From NCBI RefSeq assembly GCF_020544405.1, contig NZ_CP065410.1, forward strand, positions 1,302,001-1,366,000: 64,000 bases of DNA, written 5' to 3'. Positions within the stretch are counted from its first letter, which is position 1. Each line of letters begins with the position of its first letter. Positions 25,260-33,286 of this stretch are shown one piece after another. The notes under the pieces were generated by a model. That model was not told the origin of the DNA, made no database searches, and worked only from the letters and a program-made list of their open reading frames with translations. This DNA is from Pseudomonas sp. IAC-BECa141 (GTDB lineage Bacteria > Pseudomonadota > Gammaproteobacteria > Pseudomonadales > Pseudomonadaceae). Made by a program: the position numbers and the translations under genes.

Positions 25260-25771
25260 TCATCATTCAAGAACTGCATCAGTTCGAGGACGGTTTGCGT
25301 GTTGCACAGCCTTCCGCGGCTCATGATTGGGACGGTGAGCAGTGGGTCGTCAATACCGAAAAAGTCGCTCTGCTGGAACTGCAGGAAACCGAACGTCTTT
25401 GCGCCAATGTCGATGCCGCCGCCGACAGCTCTCGCGCTGCACTGGCCGGCGATCCGCTCAAAGCCCTGGAGTACGCCCAGGCTGCCATCGACGCTCAGGC
25501 CTTTCAGGACGCCGGTTACCCGAAAAAGGAAGTGCCGCTGTCCGTCGCCGCGTGGGTTGCCAAGGGCCGTTCGGCGAAACAGTCCGCCGAGCAGATTCTC
25601 GACAAGGCCGCCCAGCTCAGCGACAGCCTGCTGACTCTGCGCACCTTGCGCCTGAAAGCCAAGACCCAGATTCGCGCTTATGCAAGCAAAGGTCATATGG
25701 ATCAAGCCCGGACTGCTGCCGATGAGGCGTTGCTGGCCATTCGTGAACTGACGGCCAACTCGACCTCCTAA
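25256..25771 (+). CDS. Predicted assembly chaperone for tail fibre 1
   Basis: This 171-residue, mainly helical, alanine-rich protein is coupled by an ATGA overlap to fibre 1. The first 45 residues are beta-prone (FEDGLRVAQPSAAHDWDGEQW); the remainder forms long helices (about 50-170). I recognise no named family with certainty. The chaperone role is inferred from position and from the same fibre-plus-small-protein arrangement in the three following cassettes. A terminator follows. Confidence 0.6.
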   Translation: MIIIQELHQFEDGLRVAQPSAAHDWDGEQWVVNTEKVALLELQETERLCANVDAAADSSRAALAGDPLKALEYAQAAIDAQAFQDAGYPKKEVPLSVAAWVAKGRSAKQSAEQILDKAAQLSDSLLTLRTLRLKAKTQIRAYASKGHMDQARTAADEALLAIRELTANSTS

Positions 25772-25789
25772 TCGCACTCGCGTCACCCA

Positions 25790-25817
25790 AGCCCACTTCA
25801 CGGTGGGCTTTTTATTT
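25790..25817 (+). terminator. Intrinsic terminator after fibre cassette 1
   Basis: AGCCCAC / GTGGGCT with a TTCACG loop is followed by TTTTTATTT. The stem and tail are nearly the same as those at 16412-16438. It separates cassette 1 from cassettes 2-4, which could therefore be expressed at a lower level. Confidence 0.8.
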
Positions 25818-25899
25818 CAGAAACAGAAGCGTTTTGAGCCTTTGCGAGTACCCGCGCGCGGCCACGTTTCATTTGTCATTTCAGAGGAATGAACATCCG

Positions 25900-26997
25900 A
25901 TGGATTACCCAAAAAGCGTCCCTAGCGTCGGCCTGGTCAATGGCCGGTTCGTCGATGAAAACCCGGTAGCGGGAACGCCGGGATCTTTGATTCCGGCGGT
26001 GTGGGGTAACAGCGTGACGCAGGAAATTCTCAACGTGATTACCGGCGCGGGGCTGACAGCCGCCGAGGCCGATACCGGTCAGTTGCTCAAAGCCATTCAA
26101 TTGATCATCGGTGCTACCAGCCCAATGCGCTCGGTGGTGACGCGGCTTGCCGCTTCGAAGGCACTGAGCGATCAGGAACTTGGTCTGGTATTGATCGATG
26201 GCAGCCCCGGTGCCACGACGATCACCTTGCCCGACGCCAATGTCGGACTGGGTGTGCGCGACGTGATTGTTCGTCGTGTCGACAACAGCGGCAATCGAAT
26301 GGTGGTGCAGGCTTCCGGGCCCGACCGGATCCGATTTCACACGCACCTTTCCGCCAGTGGATATTCCTTCCTGGTGCTGATGGGCGGTGGTGACTGGTGG
26401 CATCTGCGCAGTGATGGAGCAGGTAACTGGTGGCCAGTCGGTCGCTGTGACAACAGCGCTTTGGGCCGTCCGTTTTTTGAGACCTCCACGACCCTCAATC
26501 CGGGAGGCTACGGCGTTCCGAACGGTGATCTTTTAAAGCGCTCCGAATGGCCATGGCTATGGGATTTCGCCCGCACATCCGGGGCGTTGACGACCGAAGC
26601 GGCCCGAGCGGGTATGGAGGGTGGCTGGACCAGTGGTGATGGCGCCACGAACTTCCGGATTCCCGAGATTCGCGGCGAGTTTCTGCGGGTGCTAAGTGAA
26701 GGCAGAAACATCGATCCCGGGCGCGCAGCCGGCAGCCTGCAAGGACACTCCTTGCAGAGCCATAACCACTATCTGCCGACCGGCACGGGAGCCAACTACA
26801 AACCGGCCCCGGGGATTCCGGATGGCGTCTGGGACGTAGGCACCAACGTCAACTTTTCACCGACCACTACAACCGTGGCGACAACCTATCCCAACCCCGC
26901 ATTCGACTCCGATACGTACATCGGCAACATCGGCAATTTTTCGGGCGAAACCCGACCGCGAAACATCGCCTTTCCTGCGCGTATCAAACTGATCTGA
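25900..26997 (+). CDS. Tail fibre 2 with C-terminal collar domain
   Basis: This 365-residue fibre starts with the common anchor (PKSVPSVGLVNGRF...SVTQEILNV) and, after a short shaft (about 70-175), ends in a tail-collar domain (about 180-365) with GGYGVPNGDLL, NFRIPEIRGEFLRV and ETRPRNIAFPARIKLI. The collar is related to the triplicated domain of the module 1 fibre. I chose ATG 25900, where the common anchor begins; AGAGGA lies about 12 nt upstream, a somewhat long spacing. Confidence 0.85.
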   Translation: MDYPKSVPSVGLVNGRFVDENPVAGTPGSLIPAVWGNSVTQEILNVITGAGLTAAEADTGQLLKAIQLIIGATSPMRSVVTRLAASKALSDQELGLVLIDGSPGATTITLPDANVGLGVRDVIVRRVDNSGNRMVVQASGPDRIRFHTHLSASGYSFLVLMGGGDWWHLRSDGAGNWWPVGRCDNSALGRPFFETSTTLNPGGYGVPNGDLLKRSEWPWLWDFARTSGALTTEAARAGMEGGWTSGDGATNFRIPEIRGEFLRVLSEGRNIDPGRAAGSLQGHSLQSHNHYLPTGTGANYKPAPGIPDGVWDVGTNVNFSPTTTTVATTYPNPAFDSDTYIGNIGNFSGETRPRNIAFPARIKLI

Positions 26998-27004
26998 GGT
27001 GCAC

Positions 27005-27571
27005 ATGTTCAATTACCTGATAGACGACAGCGGTGCGCTGATCGGGCCTGTGGAGTTTCCGCTCGTGCCGGGGATCGGCCTGCAACTGCCGAGCAATGCC
27101 GTCACGCTGAACCTCGAACTGTCCCCGGCCCCCGAGGGCTTCGCCTGGGCTTATGACAACGGATCCCTGCAACAGCGGGTCGATTGTCGTGGCGATGTGT
27201 TTCGCACGGATACAGGACAGCGGGAAACCTGGACTGCGCTAGGCGAGTTGCCGCAAGGGTTCACCCGCCTGCCTTGGCCGGGAGGCTTTCACACGTGGAA
27301 CGATAACGCTTGGCAGCTCGATGAGGCCGCACAACTGGCAGATATCAAACGCCTCGTACTTGTTCGGCGTGATGCCTTGCTACGCGATGCAGTCCTGCGC
27401 ATCGCCCCCCTGCAATACGCCGAAGACATTGGCGATGCGACTCATGAAGAACAGATGCAATTGCTCGAATGGAAGCTCTACAGCGTGGAGCTCAATCGCA
27501 TCGACAAGCAGACAGGCTTCCCCCAGGAAATTACCTGGCCTTCGCTGCCCGCACCTCGTACCGCCGATTGA
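27005..27571 (+). CDS. Tail fibre assembly protein for fibre 2
   Basis: This 188-residue protein follows fibre 2 by 7 nt. Its N-terminal half is beta-rich and tryptophan-containing; the C-terminal half (about 110-188) has the helical LVRRDALLRDAV...HEEQMQLLEWKLYSVELNRID pattern and a proline-tryptophan ending typical of Caudovirales tail fibre assembly chaperones. I chose ATG 27005, preceded by GAGG; GTG 26999 is an in-frame alternative. Confidence 0.78.
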   Translation: MFNYLIDDSGALIGPVEFPLVPGIGLQLPSNAVTLNLELSPAPEGFAWAYDNGSLQQRVDCRGDVFRTDTGQRETWTALGELPQGFTRLPWPGGFHTWNDNAWQLDEAAQLADIKRLVLVRRDALLRDAVLRIAPLQYAEDIGDATHEEQMQLLEWKLYSVELNRIDKQTGFPQEITWPSLPAPRTAD

Positions 27572-27585
27572 TAAGGAGATGAATC

Positions 27586-28506
27586 TTGGACTATCCCAAA
27601 AGTGTACCCAGCGTCGGGCTGGTGAATGGGCAATTTGTCGATGAGGATCCCGTCGCCGGAAAACCCGGCTCGCTGATTCCCGCCACATGGGGCAATGGCG
27701 TCACGCAGGAAATTCTCAGCGTCGTACAGGCCGCCGGCATGACGCCGAACGAGGCGAACACACATCAACTGCTCGACGCACTGCGCAGCCCGGCGTTGTT
27801 CACGACGGCTGCACAATTTGATGTCAGCCGTTCTGCAGCAACCGCCGAATTTGTCCAGCGGGCACTGGGCAGCTACGCCAGCGCTCGTGGCATCTCCGGC
27901 TCGACCCAACTGACCCTGGCCGATATCGGCTGTTCGATCGGGATGGGCGGAAACGCCGCGTACACCGTGACCTTGCCGGACGCCACTACGGTGCCCAGCG
28001 GCGCGACGATCAGCCTGCATTGCCGGAACAGCGCAGCGGTCACGGTTGCCAGTAAAACCGGTACGCAGATCAGCCCCCAGGGGGCCTATCTGGGTTCGAT
28101 CACGATGAGTGCCGGCGAGAGTGCGACCTTTGTCCGGGAGTCAGGTGTCTGGGTTGTTTATGGCACTGCTGCGTTGAAGTATTCGGCGCTTTATGCGTCG
28201 CAGTTTGCCACGACCGGGTATCAGAAATTTCCCAGCGGTTTGATTGTGCAGTGGGTAACGGGGGGCTCGGATGCGAATGGCATCATGACCGTGTCGTTGC
28301 CGATGATGTTTCCCAATGCTGTCCTCGGCGGGATCGCCAATGAAGGCTATCCGGCAGGCTGGGGCAGCTCCAACGTCACCGTCTGGGCGTTCGATGCGGC
28401 CAACTCCACGACATCGACGGCTGTTGCCAGAGTCCGCAATGTCCTGGCGTCAAGTGTGAAGGCCGAGCCGGGAATCTCGGGACGCCTATTGGTTTGGGGG
28501 CGATAA
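27586..28506 (+). CDS. Tail fibre 3, TTG start, gp53-like tip
   Basis: This 306-residue fibre has the common anchor, but its first codon is TTG where the other three use ATG; AAGGAGATGAATC just upstream supports TTG 27586. After a short shaft, the C-terminal roughly 105 residues (TTGYQKFPSGLIVQW ... RLLVWGR) resemble the gp53-like tip of many phage fibres, also present at the end of the module 1 fibre. The start codon could lower expression of this cassette. Confidence 0.83.
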   Translation: MDYPKSVPSVGLVNGQFVDEDPVAGKPGSLIPATWGNGVTQEILSVVQAAGMTPNEANTHQLLDALRSPALFTTAAQFDVSRSAATAEFVQRALGSYASARGISGSTQLTLADIGCSIGMGGNAAYTVTLPDATTVPSGATISLHCRNSAAVTVASKTGTQISPQGAYLGSITMSAGESATFVRESGVWVVYGTAALKYSALYASQFATTGYQKFPSGLIVQWVTGGSDANGIMTVSLPMMFPNAVLGGIANEGYPAGWGSSNVTVWAFDAANSTTSTAVARVRNVLASSVKAEPGISGRLLVWGR

Positions 28507-28508
28507 CC

Positions 28509-28949
28509 ATGGCTATTTATTTTTATGCACAGACACGCGGCTTCGAACTGGTCGACAGTCCCTATCCGGAGCCACCGGAAGGCGCCGTGGAAATCACCCG
28601 CGCCCAATACGCCGAACTGTTTGCCGGGCAGGCAAGCGGCAAGGTCATCAGCGCCAGTGCCAGTGGGCAACCCGTACTGACCGATCCGGTCATCTCCCCG
28701 CAGGTTCTGGCTTCCCGGGAGCGCGCGTGGCGCGACAACGTCCTGCAAGACACTCAATGGCTGGTATGGCGTGACGCTGAAGAGCTGGAAGTCGGCGAGG
28801 GCACGACACTGCGTACCGAAGAATTCAAACAGCTTCTTGCCTATCGGCAGGCACTGCGCGACTGGCCCAATGATCCAGAGTTTCCGGATGCTCAGGCTCG
28901 TCCGGTAGAGCCCGACTGGCTTGAAGGCTTGCTGCGGTCGAACGGCTGA
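28509..28949 (+). CDS. Tail assembly chaperone for fibre 3
   Basis: This 146-residue protein starts 2 nt after the fibre 3 stop. The opening (AIYFYAQTRGFEL) and the C-terminal segment (RDNVLQDTQWLVWRDAEEL ... QLLAYRQALRDWP) match the phage tail assembly chaperone family. It is presumed to help fold fibre 3. The next fibre follows after 29 nt. Confidence 0.78.
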   Translation: MAIYFYAQTRGFELVDSPYPEPPEGAVEITRAQYAELFAGQASGKVISASASGQPVLTDPVISPQVLASRERAWRDNVLQDTQWLVWRDAEELEVGEGTTLRTEEFKQLLAYRQALRDWPNDPEFPDAQARPVEPDWLEGLLRSNG

Positions 28950-28978
28950 GCCGTTGACTCATTCAATGAGGAATCAAT

Positions 28979-30181
28979 ATGGATTATCCGAAAAGCGTTC
29001 CCGGCTCAGGCTTGGAGAATGGCAAGTTCGTCGATGAAGACCCCATCGCCGGAAAACCGGGATCGTTGATCCCGGCCAGCTGGGGAAACAGTGTGACCCA
29101 GGAAATTCTCAACGCGATCACGGCCGCCGGCCTGACGCCGGATGAGGAGCAGACCGATCAACTGGCCCAGGCAATTCGGCAACTGGCGAAACCCGATCCG
29201 CTGCAGCAGTTTCCCGTGCAGGTTTATCGCAAGAATCTGCTGATCAATGGCGGATTCGACATCTGGCAACGCGGCACGACGAATCTGGGGCCGAACATCG
29301 GTGGGTATGTGGCGGATCGCTTCCGCTGCGACTGGAACGGCAACGCGGGTGTCAGCATTTCGCGCCAGGATTTTGCCCTCGGTCAGACCGAAGTCACGGG
29401 GGAGCCCGCTTATTTCCTGCGCTGGCAGCAGGCAACTGCAGGCACCGGGGCAACAGTACATGGAGTCTCCCAGAGCATCGAATCGGTCAGGACTCTGGCC
29501 GGACGAACGGCGACGGTCAGCTTCTGGGCGCGATCCGATGCGACGCGTCCGTTGCGAGTCACGATTACCCAGCAGTTCGGGACGGGGGGCTCGCAAGGTG
29601 TGGTGAAGGTTGTCGATGTCTTTCAACTGAGTACTTCGTGGAAGAAATACAGCGCAACGTTTCAGGTGCCGACCATCGCCGGGAAAATGCTGGGCGCGAA
29701 TGATTGCCTGACCTTGTCGTTCGATCTGCCGCTCAACGTGTTGCAGACCGTCGATCTGGCACAGGTGCAACTGGAGGAGGGGCCGATTGCGACACCGTTT
29801 GAATATCGTCCGGCGGCGGAAGAGCTGAGCCTTTGTCAGCGTTATTTCGAGAAGTCTTTTGCGAATCGTCTGCCGATCCGTTCGAACAATGGTGCCGCAA
29901 CCTGCATTGGTAACTTCACCCAGGCTGCGGCGGCCAATACCGGTCAGTACGGAATGAGCATCGATATGCAGGTGCTCAAGCGCGTGCAACCTACCATCGT
30001 GCTGTACTGCCCGGGAGATGCGAGCAATCAAGTCTGGCATCAGGGTCTGATGAAGGCGTGTACGGGGACCGTTTTGCAAAGCGTGACCGAGCGAAGCTTT
30101 GCCATTGCCACCGTGACCCCTGTCGGCAGTGTTCCCGGGCAGATTTTGCAGATCGAATGGACCGCGGACGCGGATATCTAG
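28979..30181 (+). CDS. Tail fibre 4 with carbohydrate-binding-like C-terminus
   Basis: This 400-residue fibre carries the common anchor (MDYPKSVPGSGLENGKF ... SVTQEILNA) and a large C-terminal region (about 80-400) starting INGGFDIWQRGT and containing ADRFRC and VSFWARSD. That pattern is found in phage tail proteins with a jelly-roll, carbohydrate-binding-like domain. It is the longest of the four and differs fully from the others beyond the anchor. GAGGAATCAAT precedes the ATG. Confidence 0.82.
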   Translation: MDYPKSVPGSGLENGKFVDEDPIAGKPGSLIPASWGNSVTQEILNAITAAGLTPDEEQTDQLAQAIRQLAKPDPLQQFPVQVYRKNLLINGGFDIWQRGTTNLGPNIGGYVADRFRCDWNGNAGVSISRQDFALGQTEVTGEPAYFLRWQQATAGTGATVHGVSQSIESVRTLAGRTATVSFWARSDATRPLRVTITQQFGTGGSQGVVKVVDVFQLSTSWKKYSATFQVPTIAGKMLGANDCLTLSFDLPLNVLQTVDLAQVQLEEGPIATPFEYRPAAEELSLCQRYFEKSFANRLPIRSNNGAATCIGNFTQAAAANTGQYGMSIDMQVLKRVQPTIVLYCPGDASNQVWHQGLMKACTGTVLQSVTERSFAIATVTPVGSVPGQILQIEWTADADI

Positions 30182-30192
30182 GAGGTAAGTGC

Positions 30193-30435
30193 ATGAGTTA
30201 TCAGCTCACATCGTCTGGCGTTCTGCGCCTGAGTGATTCAGCGTTCATTCCACAGGAGCCGACCAACCGTGACTGGCTCGAGTATCAGGAGTGGCTGGTG
30301 TCTGGCGGGCAGGTACTGCCACTGGATCCGCCGCACGAGAGTGTGACGGCCAATCAAGGCATGCTGGGTTTATTCAAACGAATGATTCAGGTTGCTCCCG
30401 ACAGCACTCTGAAAACTGAGGTAAACAATGGCTGA
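30193..30435 (+). CDS. Small protein accompanying fibre 4
   Basis: This 80-residue protein begins after GGAGGTAAGTGC, 11 nt past the fibre 4 stop. It contains RDWLEYQEWLVSGGQVLPLDPP, a pattern seen in small proteins next to phage fibre genes. A chaperone or attachment role is inferred from position. It is much shorter than its counterparts in cassettes 1-3. Confidence 0.6.
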   Translation: MSYQLTSSGVLRLSDSAFIPQEPTNRDWLEYQEWLVSGGQVLPLDPPHESVTANQGMLGLFKRMIQVAPDSTLKTEVNNG

Positions 30436-30491
30436 TCAGCTCCGGCCGCCAACCGTGATTCAATCGGAGCATCCAGGGAGGATCGAGCATT

Positions 30492-31055
30492 ATGCAAATT
30501 ACTGAAGACAACCTACTCAACATCATGCCCAACGCCCGCCGCCAAGCGGGCGTTTTTGTTTCTGCACTCAACGATGCCATGGCGCGCCATCGCATCGACA
30601 CGCCCAAGCGCATCGCTGCGTTTCTCGCCCAGATCGGACACGAATCGGGGCAGTTGCAGTACGTGCGTGAACTGGGCAACAACCAATACCTGAGCAAATA
30701 CGACACCGGTACGCTGGCCTTGCGCCTGGGTAACACGCCCGAGGCGGATGGCGACGGGCAGAAGTATCGCGGTCGCGGGTTGATCCAGATCACCGGGCGC
30801 GCCAACTATCGCCAGTGCAGTCTCGGGCTGTTCGGCGATGAGCGTTTGCTGGCGCTGCCGGAACTGCTGGAACAACCGCAATGGGCGGCCGAGTCCGCTG
30901 CGTGGTTCTGGGAGAAGAATGGCCTGAACGCGCTGGCGGATCAGGATCAGTTCAACAGCATTACCCGGCGGATCAACGGCGGGTTGAACGGCTTGCAGGA
31001 TCGCCTGGAGCTGTGGGGGCGGGCGAGGGCGGTGCTATGCCTGCCTTCGGTCTGA
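30492..31055 (+). CDS. Endolysin, glycoside hydrolase family 19 (chitinase-like)
   Basis: This 187-residue lytic enzyme cleaves peptidoglycan glycan strands to release the tailocin particles. The GH19 core is visible: GHESG with the catalytic Glu at residue 51, a second acidic Glu at 60, and the RGRGLIQITGRANY loop (about 93-107). It has no signal peptide, so export would depend on the holin encoded at 477. It overlaps the Rz gene by 19 nt. The same enzyme class follows gpD in R-pyocin clusters. Confidence 0.9.
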   Translation: MQITEDNLLNIMPNARRQAGVFVSALNDAMARHRIDTPKRIAAFLAQIGHESGQLQYVRELGNNQYLSKYDTGTLALRLGNTPEADGDGQKYRGRGLIQITGRANYRQCSLGLFGDERLLALPELLEQPQWAAESAAWFWEKNGLNALADQDQFNSITRRINGGLNGLQDRLELWGRARAVLCLPSV

Positions 31056-31567
31056 GCATCTGGCGGCTGATTGGCCTGGTGCTGCTGGTCGCAGGGTCGG
31101 CGGCGCTGGCGTGGCAATTCCAGGACTGGCGCTACGGTCGGCAACTGGCCGAGCAGGCCCGGCAGCACGCCGAAATCCTCAATCAACTGACCCTGACGGC
31201 CGCGACTGCGCAACAGGCCGAGCAGGACAAGCGACTGGCCGTTGAGCAACGGCTCGCGGCCAGTGAACAAACTCATTACCGAGCACTGAACGATGCCCAA
31301 CGTGATCAGGATCGCCTGCGCGATCGTCTTGCCACTGCTGATCTGCGCCTGTCAGTCCTCATCGACGCAGGCGATGCTGCCCAAGGCTGCGGTGTGTCAG
31401 CCACCACCGGCGCCGGCGGCGTGGATCATGCAACCGTACGCGCCCGACTTGACCCGGCGCATGCTCGACGAATTGTCGCCATTACCGGCGAAGGCGACCG
31501 TGGACTGATTGCCTTGCAGGCTTGTCAGGCCTATATCAGAGCGCTGGCGCCTGCACATTTTGAATAA
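31037..31567 (+). CDS. rz: Inner-membrane spanin Rz
   Basis: This 176-residue protein has an N-terminal membrane anchor (about 8-26) and a long helical periplasmic region with many Gln, Glu and Arg (about 35-110), the layout of the Rz i-spanin. It works with the outer-membrane lipoprotein Rz1 to fuse the two membranes at the last step of lysis. I chose ATG 31037, which overlaps the endolysin end; a longer in-frame reading lies inside the endolysin gene. The Rz1 gene is entirely nested in another frame. Confidence 0.8.
   Translation: MPAFGLSIWRLIGLVLLVAGSAALAWQFQDWRYGRQLAEQARQHAEILNQLTLTAATAQQAEQDKRLAVEQRLAASEQTHYRALNDAQRDQDRLRDRLATADLRLSVLIDAGDAAQGCGVSATTGAGGVDHATVRARLDPAHARRIVAITGEGDRGLIALQACQAYIRALAPAHFE
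31293..31508 (+). CDS. rz1: Outer-membrane spanin lipoprotein Rz1, nested within rz
   Basis: This 71-residue protein is encoded in a different frame wholly inside rz. A signal peptide of about 19 residues ends in the lipobox ICA-C (Cys20), and the mature part is short and proline-rich (QPPPAPAAW), both typical of Rz1. Nested Rz/Rz1 pairs are a recognised lysis arrangement. The start is ATG 31293; no strong ribosome binding site is visible, so translation may depend on that of rz. Confidence 0.82.
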   Translation: MPNVIRIACAIVLPLLICACQSSSTQAMLPKAAVCQPPPAPAAWIMQPYAPDLTRRMLDELSPLPAKATVD

Positions 31568-31635
31568 GCTTGTGTATTGAAAGCGCAACCGGCTCGTGTA
31601 CGGTGGTACCCATTCCATCCGATCCGGAGCGCGCC

Positions 31636-32136
31636 GTGAAAGAAATCACCCAACTGGCGGCCGAACTTGGCCGACGTCTGCAATTGCTCAACGCCCACGT
31701 CACTACGGCCGAGTCCTGTACCGGTGGCGGGATTGCCGAAGCCATCACCCGCATTCCGGGGAGTTCGGCGTGGTTCGAGGCGGGTTACGTGACCTACTCC
31801 AACCGCCAGAAAACCCAGCAGTTGAATGTACCGGCTGATCTGTTCGGCACCGTGGGCGCGGTCAGTCGCGAGGTGGTCGAGGCCATGGTACGTGGCGCTC
31901 AGGAGAAAAGCCTGGCGCGGTTTGCCGTGGCGGTCAGCGGTGTGGCCGGGCCGGACGGTGGTTCGCCGAACAAACCGGTGGGCACCGTCTGGCTGGCTTG
32001 GGGCGTGGGCGACGCGGTTTCCAGTGAGCTCCAGCACTTCCCCGGAAACCGCGACGAAGTCCGCCGACAAACGGTGAAGGCCGCGCTAGACGGCTTGCTG
32101 CGACTAGCGGCACGAGAAATCGAAAATCAGGGGTAG
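31636..32136 (+). CDS. cinA: CinA family protein (nicotinamide-nucleotide amidase, PncC-like)
   Basis: This 166-residue protein corresponds to the C-terminal CinA domain alone, which deamidates nicotinamide mononucleotide. The motif AESCTGGGIAEAIT near residues 26-39 and the AVSGVAGPDGG loop are conserved. The larger CinA N-terminal domain is absent, as is usual in Pseudomonas. GTG 31636 is chosen because GGAG lies about 8 nt upstream and homologous proteins have this length. It marks the right flank of the tailocin locus and precedes recA by 83 nt. Confidence 0.87.
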   Translation: MKEITQLAAELGRRLQLLNAHVTTAESCTGGGIAEAITRIPGSSAWFEAGYVTYSNRQKTQQLNVPADLFGTVGAVSREVVEAMVRGAQEKSLARFAVAVSGVAGPDGGSPNKPVGTVWLAWGVGDAVSSELQHFPGNRDEVRRQTVKAALDGLLRLAAREIENQG

Positions 32137-32163
32137 GCGATCCGTGAACGCTGTGGAATAATA

Positions 32164-32179
32164 CTGGCTACTTATACAG
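32164..32179 (+). promoter_or_regulatory. LexA box upstream of recA
   Basis: CTG-N10-CAG (CTGGCTACTTATACAG), 41 nt before the recA start, matches the SOS operator consensus. It implies LexA repression of recA. A second box of this type precedes dinB at 53817. Confidence 0.88.
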
Positions 32180-32219
32180 GTGTTGGCCGTCAGGCCTTAT
32201 TGATTACGTGAGGACTTTA

Positions 32220-33278
32220 ATGGACGACAACAAGAAGAAAGCCTTGGCTGCGGCCCTGGGTCAGATCGAACGTCAATTCGGCAAGGGTGCCGTAATGCGT
32301 ATGGGCGATCAGGACCGTCAGGCGATCCCATCCATCTCCACCGGCTCTCTGGGTCTGGACATCGCACTTGGCATCGGCGGCCTGCCAAAAGGCCGTATCG
32401 TTGAAATCTACGGTCCTGAATCTTCCGGTAAAACCACATTGACGCTGTCCGTGATCGCCCAGGCTCAAAAAGCCGGTGCGACCTGCGCCTTCGTCGACGC
32501 CGAACATGCCCTCGACCCCGAGTACGCCGGCAAGCTGGGCGTCAACGTCGACGACCTGCTGGTTTCCCAGCCGGACACCGGCGAGCAGGCCCTCGAAATC
32601 ACCGACATGCTGGTGCGCTCCAACGCCGTTGACGTGATCATCGTCGACTCTGTGGCCGCCCTGGTGCCGAAGGCTGAAATCGAAGGCGAAATGGGTGACA
32701 TGCACGTGGGCCTGCAAGCCCGTCTGATGTCCCAGGCGCTGCGTAAAATCACCGGTAACATCAAGAACGCCAACTGCCTGGTGATCTTCATCAACCAGAT
32801 CCGGATGAAGATCGGCGTGATGTTCGGCAGCCCGGAAACCACTACCGGTGGTAACGCGCTGAAGTTCTACGCTTCGGTTCGTCTCGACATCCGCCGTACC
32901 GGCGCGGTGAAGGAAGGCGACGAAGTGGTCGGCAGCGAAACCCGCGTCAAAGTTGTGAAAAACAAGGTGGCTTCGCCGTTCCGTCAGGCCGAGTTCCAGA
33001 TTCTCTACGGCAAGGGTATCTACCTGAACGGCGAGATGATCGACTTGGGCGTGCTGCACGGTTTTGTCGAGAAGTCCGGCGCCTGGTATGCCTACGAAGG
33101 CACCAAGATCGGTCAGGGCAAGGCCAACTCGGCCAAGTTCCTGGCAGACAACCCGGAAGTTGCGGCCAAGCTCGAGAAGCAACTGCGTGACAAACTGCTG
33201 TCGCCAACAGTGATCGCCGACTCGAAGGCTTCTGCGGTCAAAGAGACCGAAGACGACCTGGCTGACGCTGATATCTGA
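32220..33278 (+). CDS. recA: RecA recombinase
   Basis: This 352-residue RecA carries Walker A GPESSGKT at 65-72 and the Walker B region [10 protein letters not shown] at about 140-149. It forms filaments on single-stranded DNA, promotes strand exchange and stimulates self-cleavage of LexA and of CI/PrtR-type repressors. It therefore probably controls induction of the neighbouring tailocin. GAGG lies upstream of ATG 32220; GTG 32208 is an in-frame but poorer start. The C-terminus ([11 protein letters not shown]) is acidic as usual. recX follows after 8 nt. Confidence 0.99.
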   Translation: MDDNKKKALAAALGQIERQFGKGAVMRMGDQDRQAIPSISTGSLGLDIALGIGGLPKGRIVEIYGPESSGKTTLTLSVIAQAQKAGATCAFVDAEHALDPEYAGKLGVNVDDLLVSQPDTGEQALEITDMLVRSNAVDVIIVDSVAALVPKAEIEGEMGDMHVGLQARLMSQALRKITGNIKNANCLVIFINQIRMKIGVMFGSPETTTGGNALKFYASVRLDIRRTGAVKEGDEVVGSETRVKVVKNKVASPFRQAEFQILYGKGIYLNGEMIDLGVLHGFVEKSGAWYAYEGTKIGQGKANSAKFLADNPEVAAKLEKQLRDKLLSPTVIADSKASAVKETEDDLADADI

Positions 33279-33286
33279 TTGCACCG

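Noticed and set aside
24108..30435. Invertible (phase-variable) fibre switch
   Set aside because: The anchor repeats are all in the same orientation and no invertase or matching inverted sites were found, so DNA inversion is not supported.
1..31567. A complete prophage
   Set aside because: No capsid, portal, terminase, integrase or replication genes are present, and the locus matches tailocin synteny.
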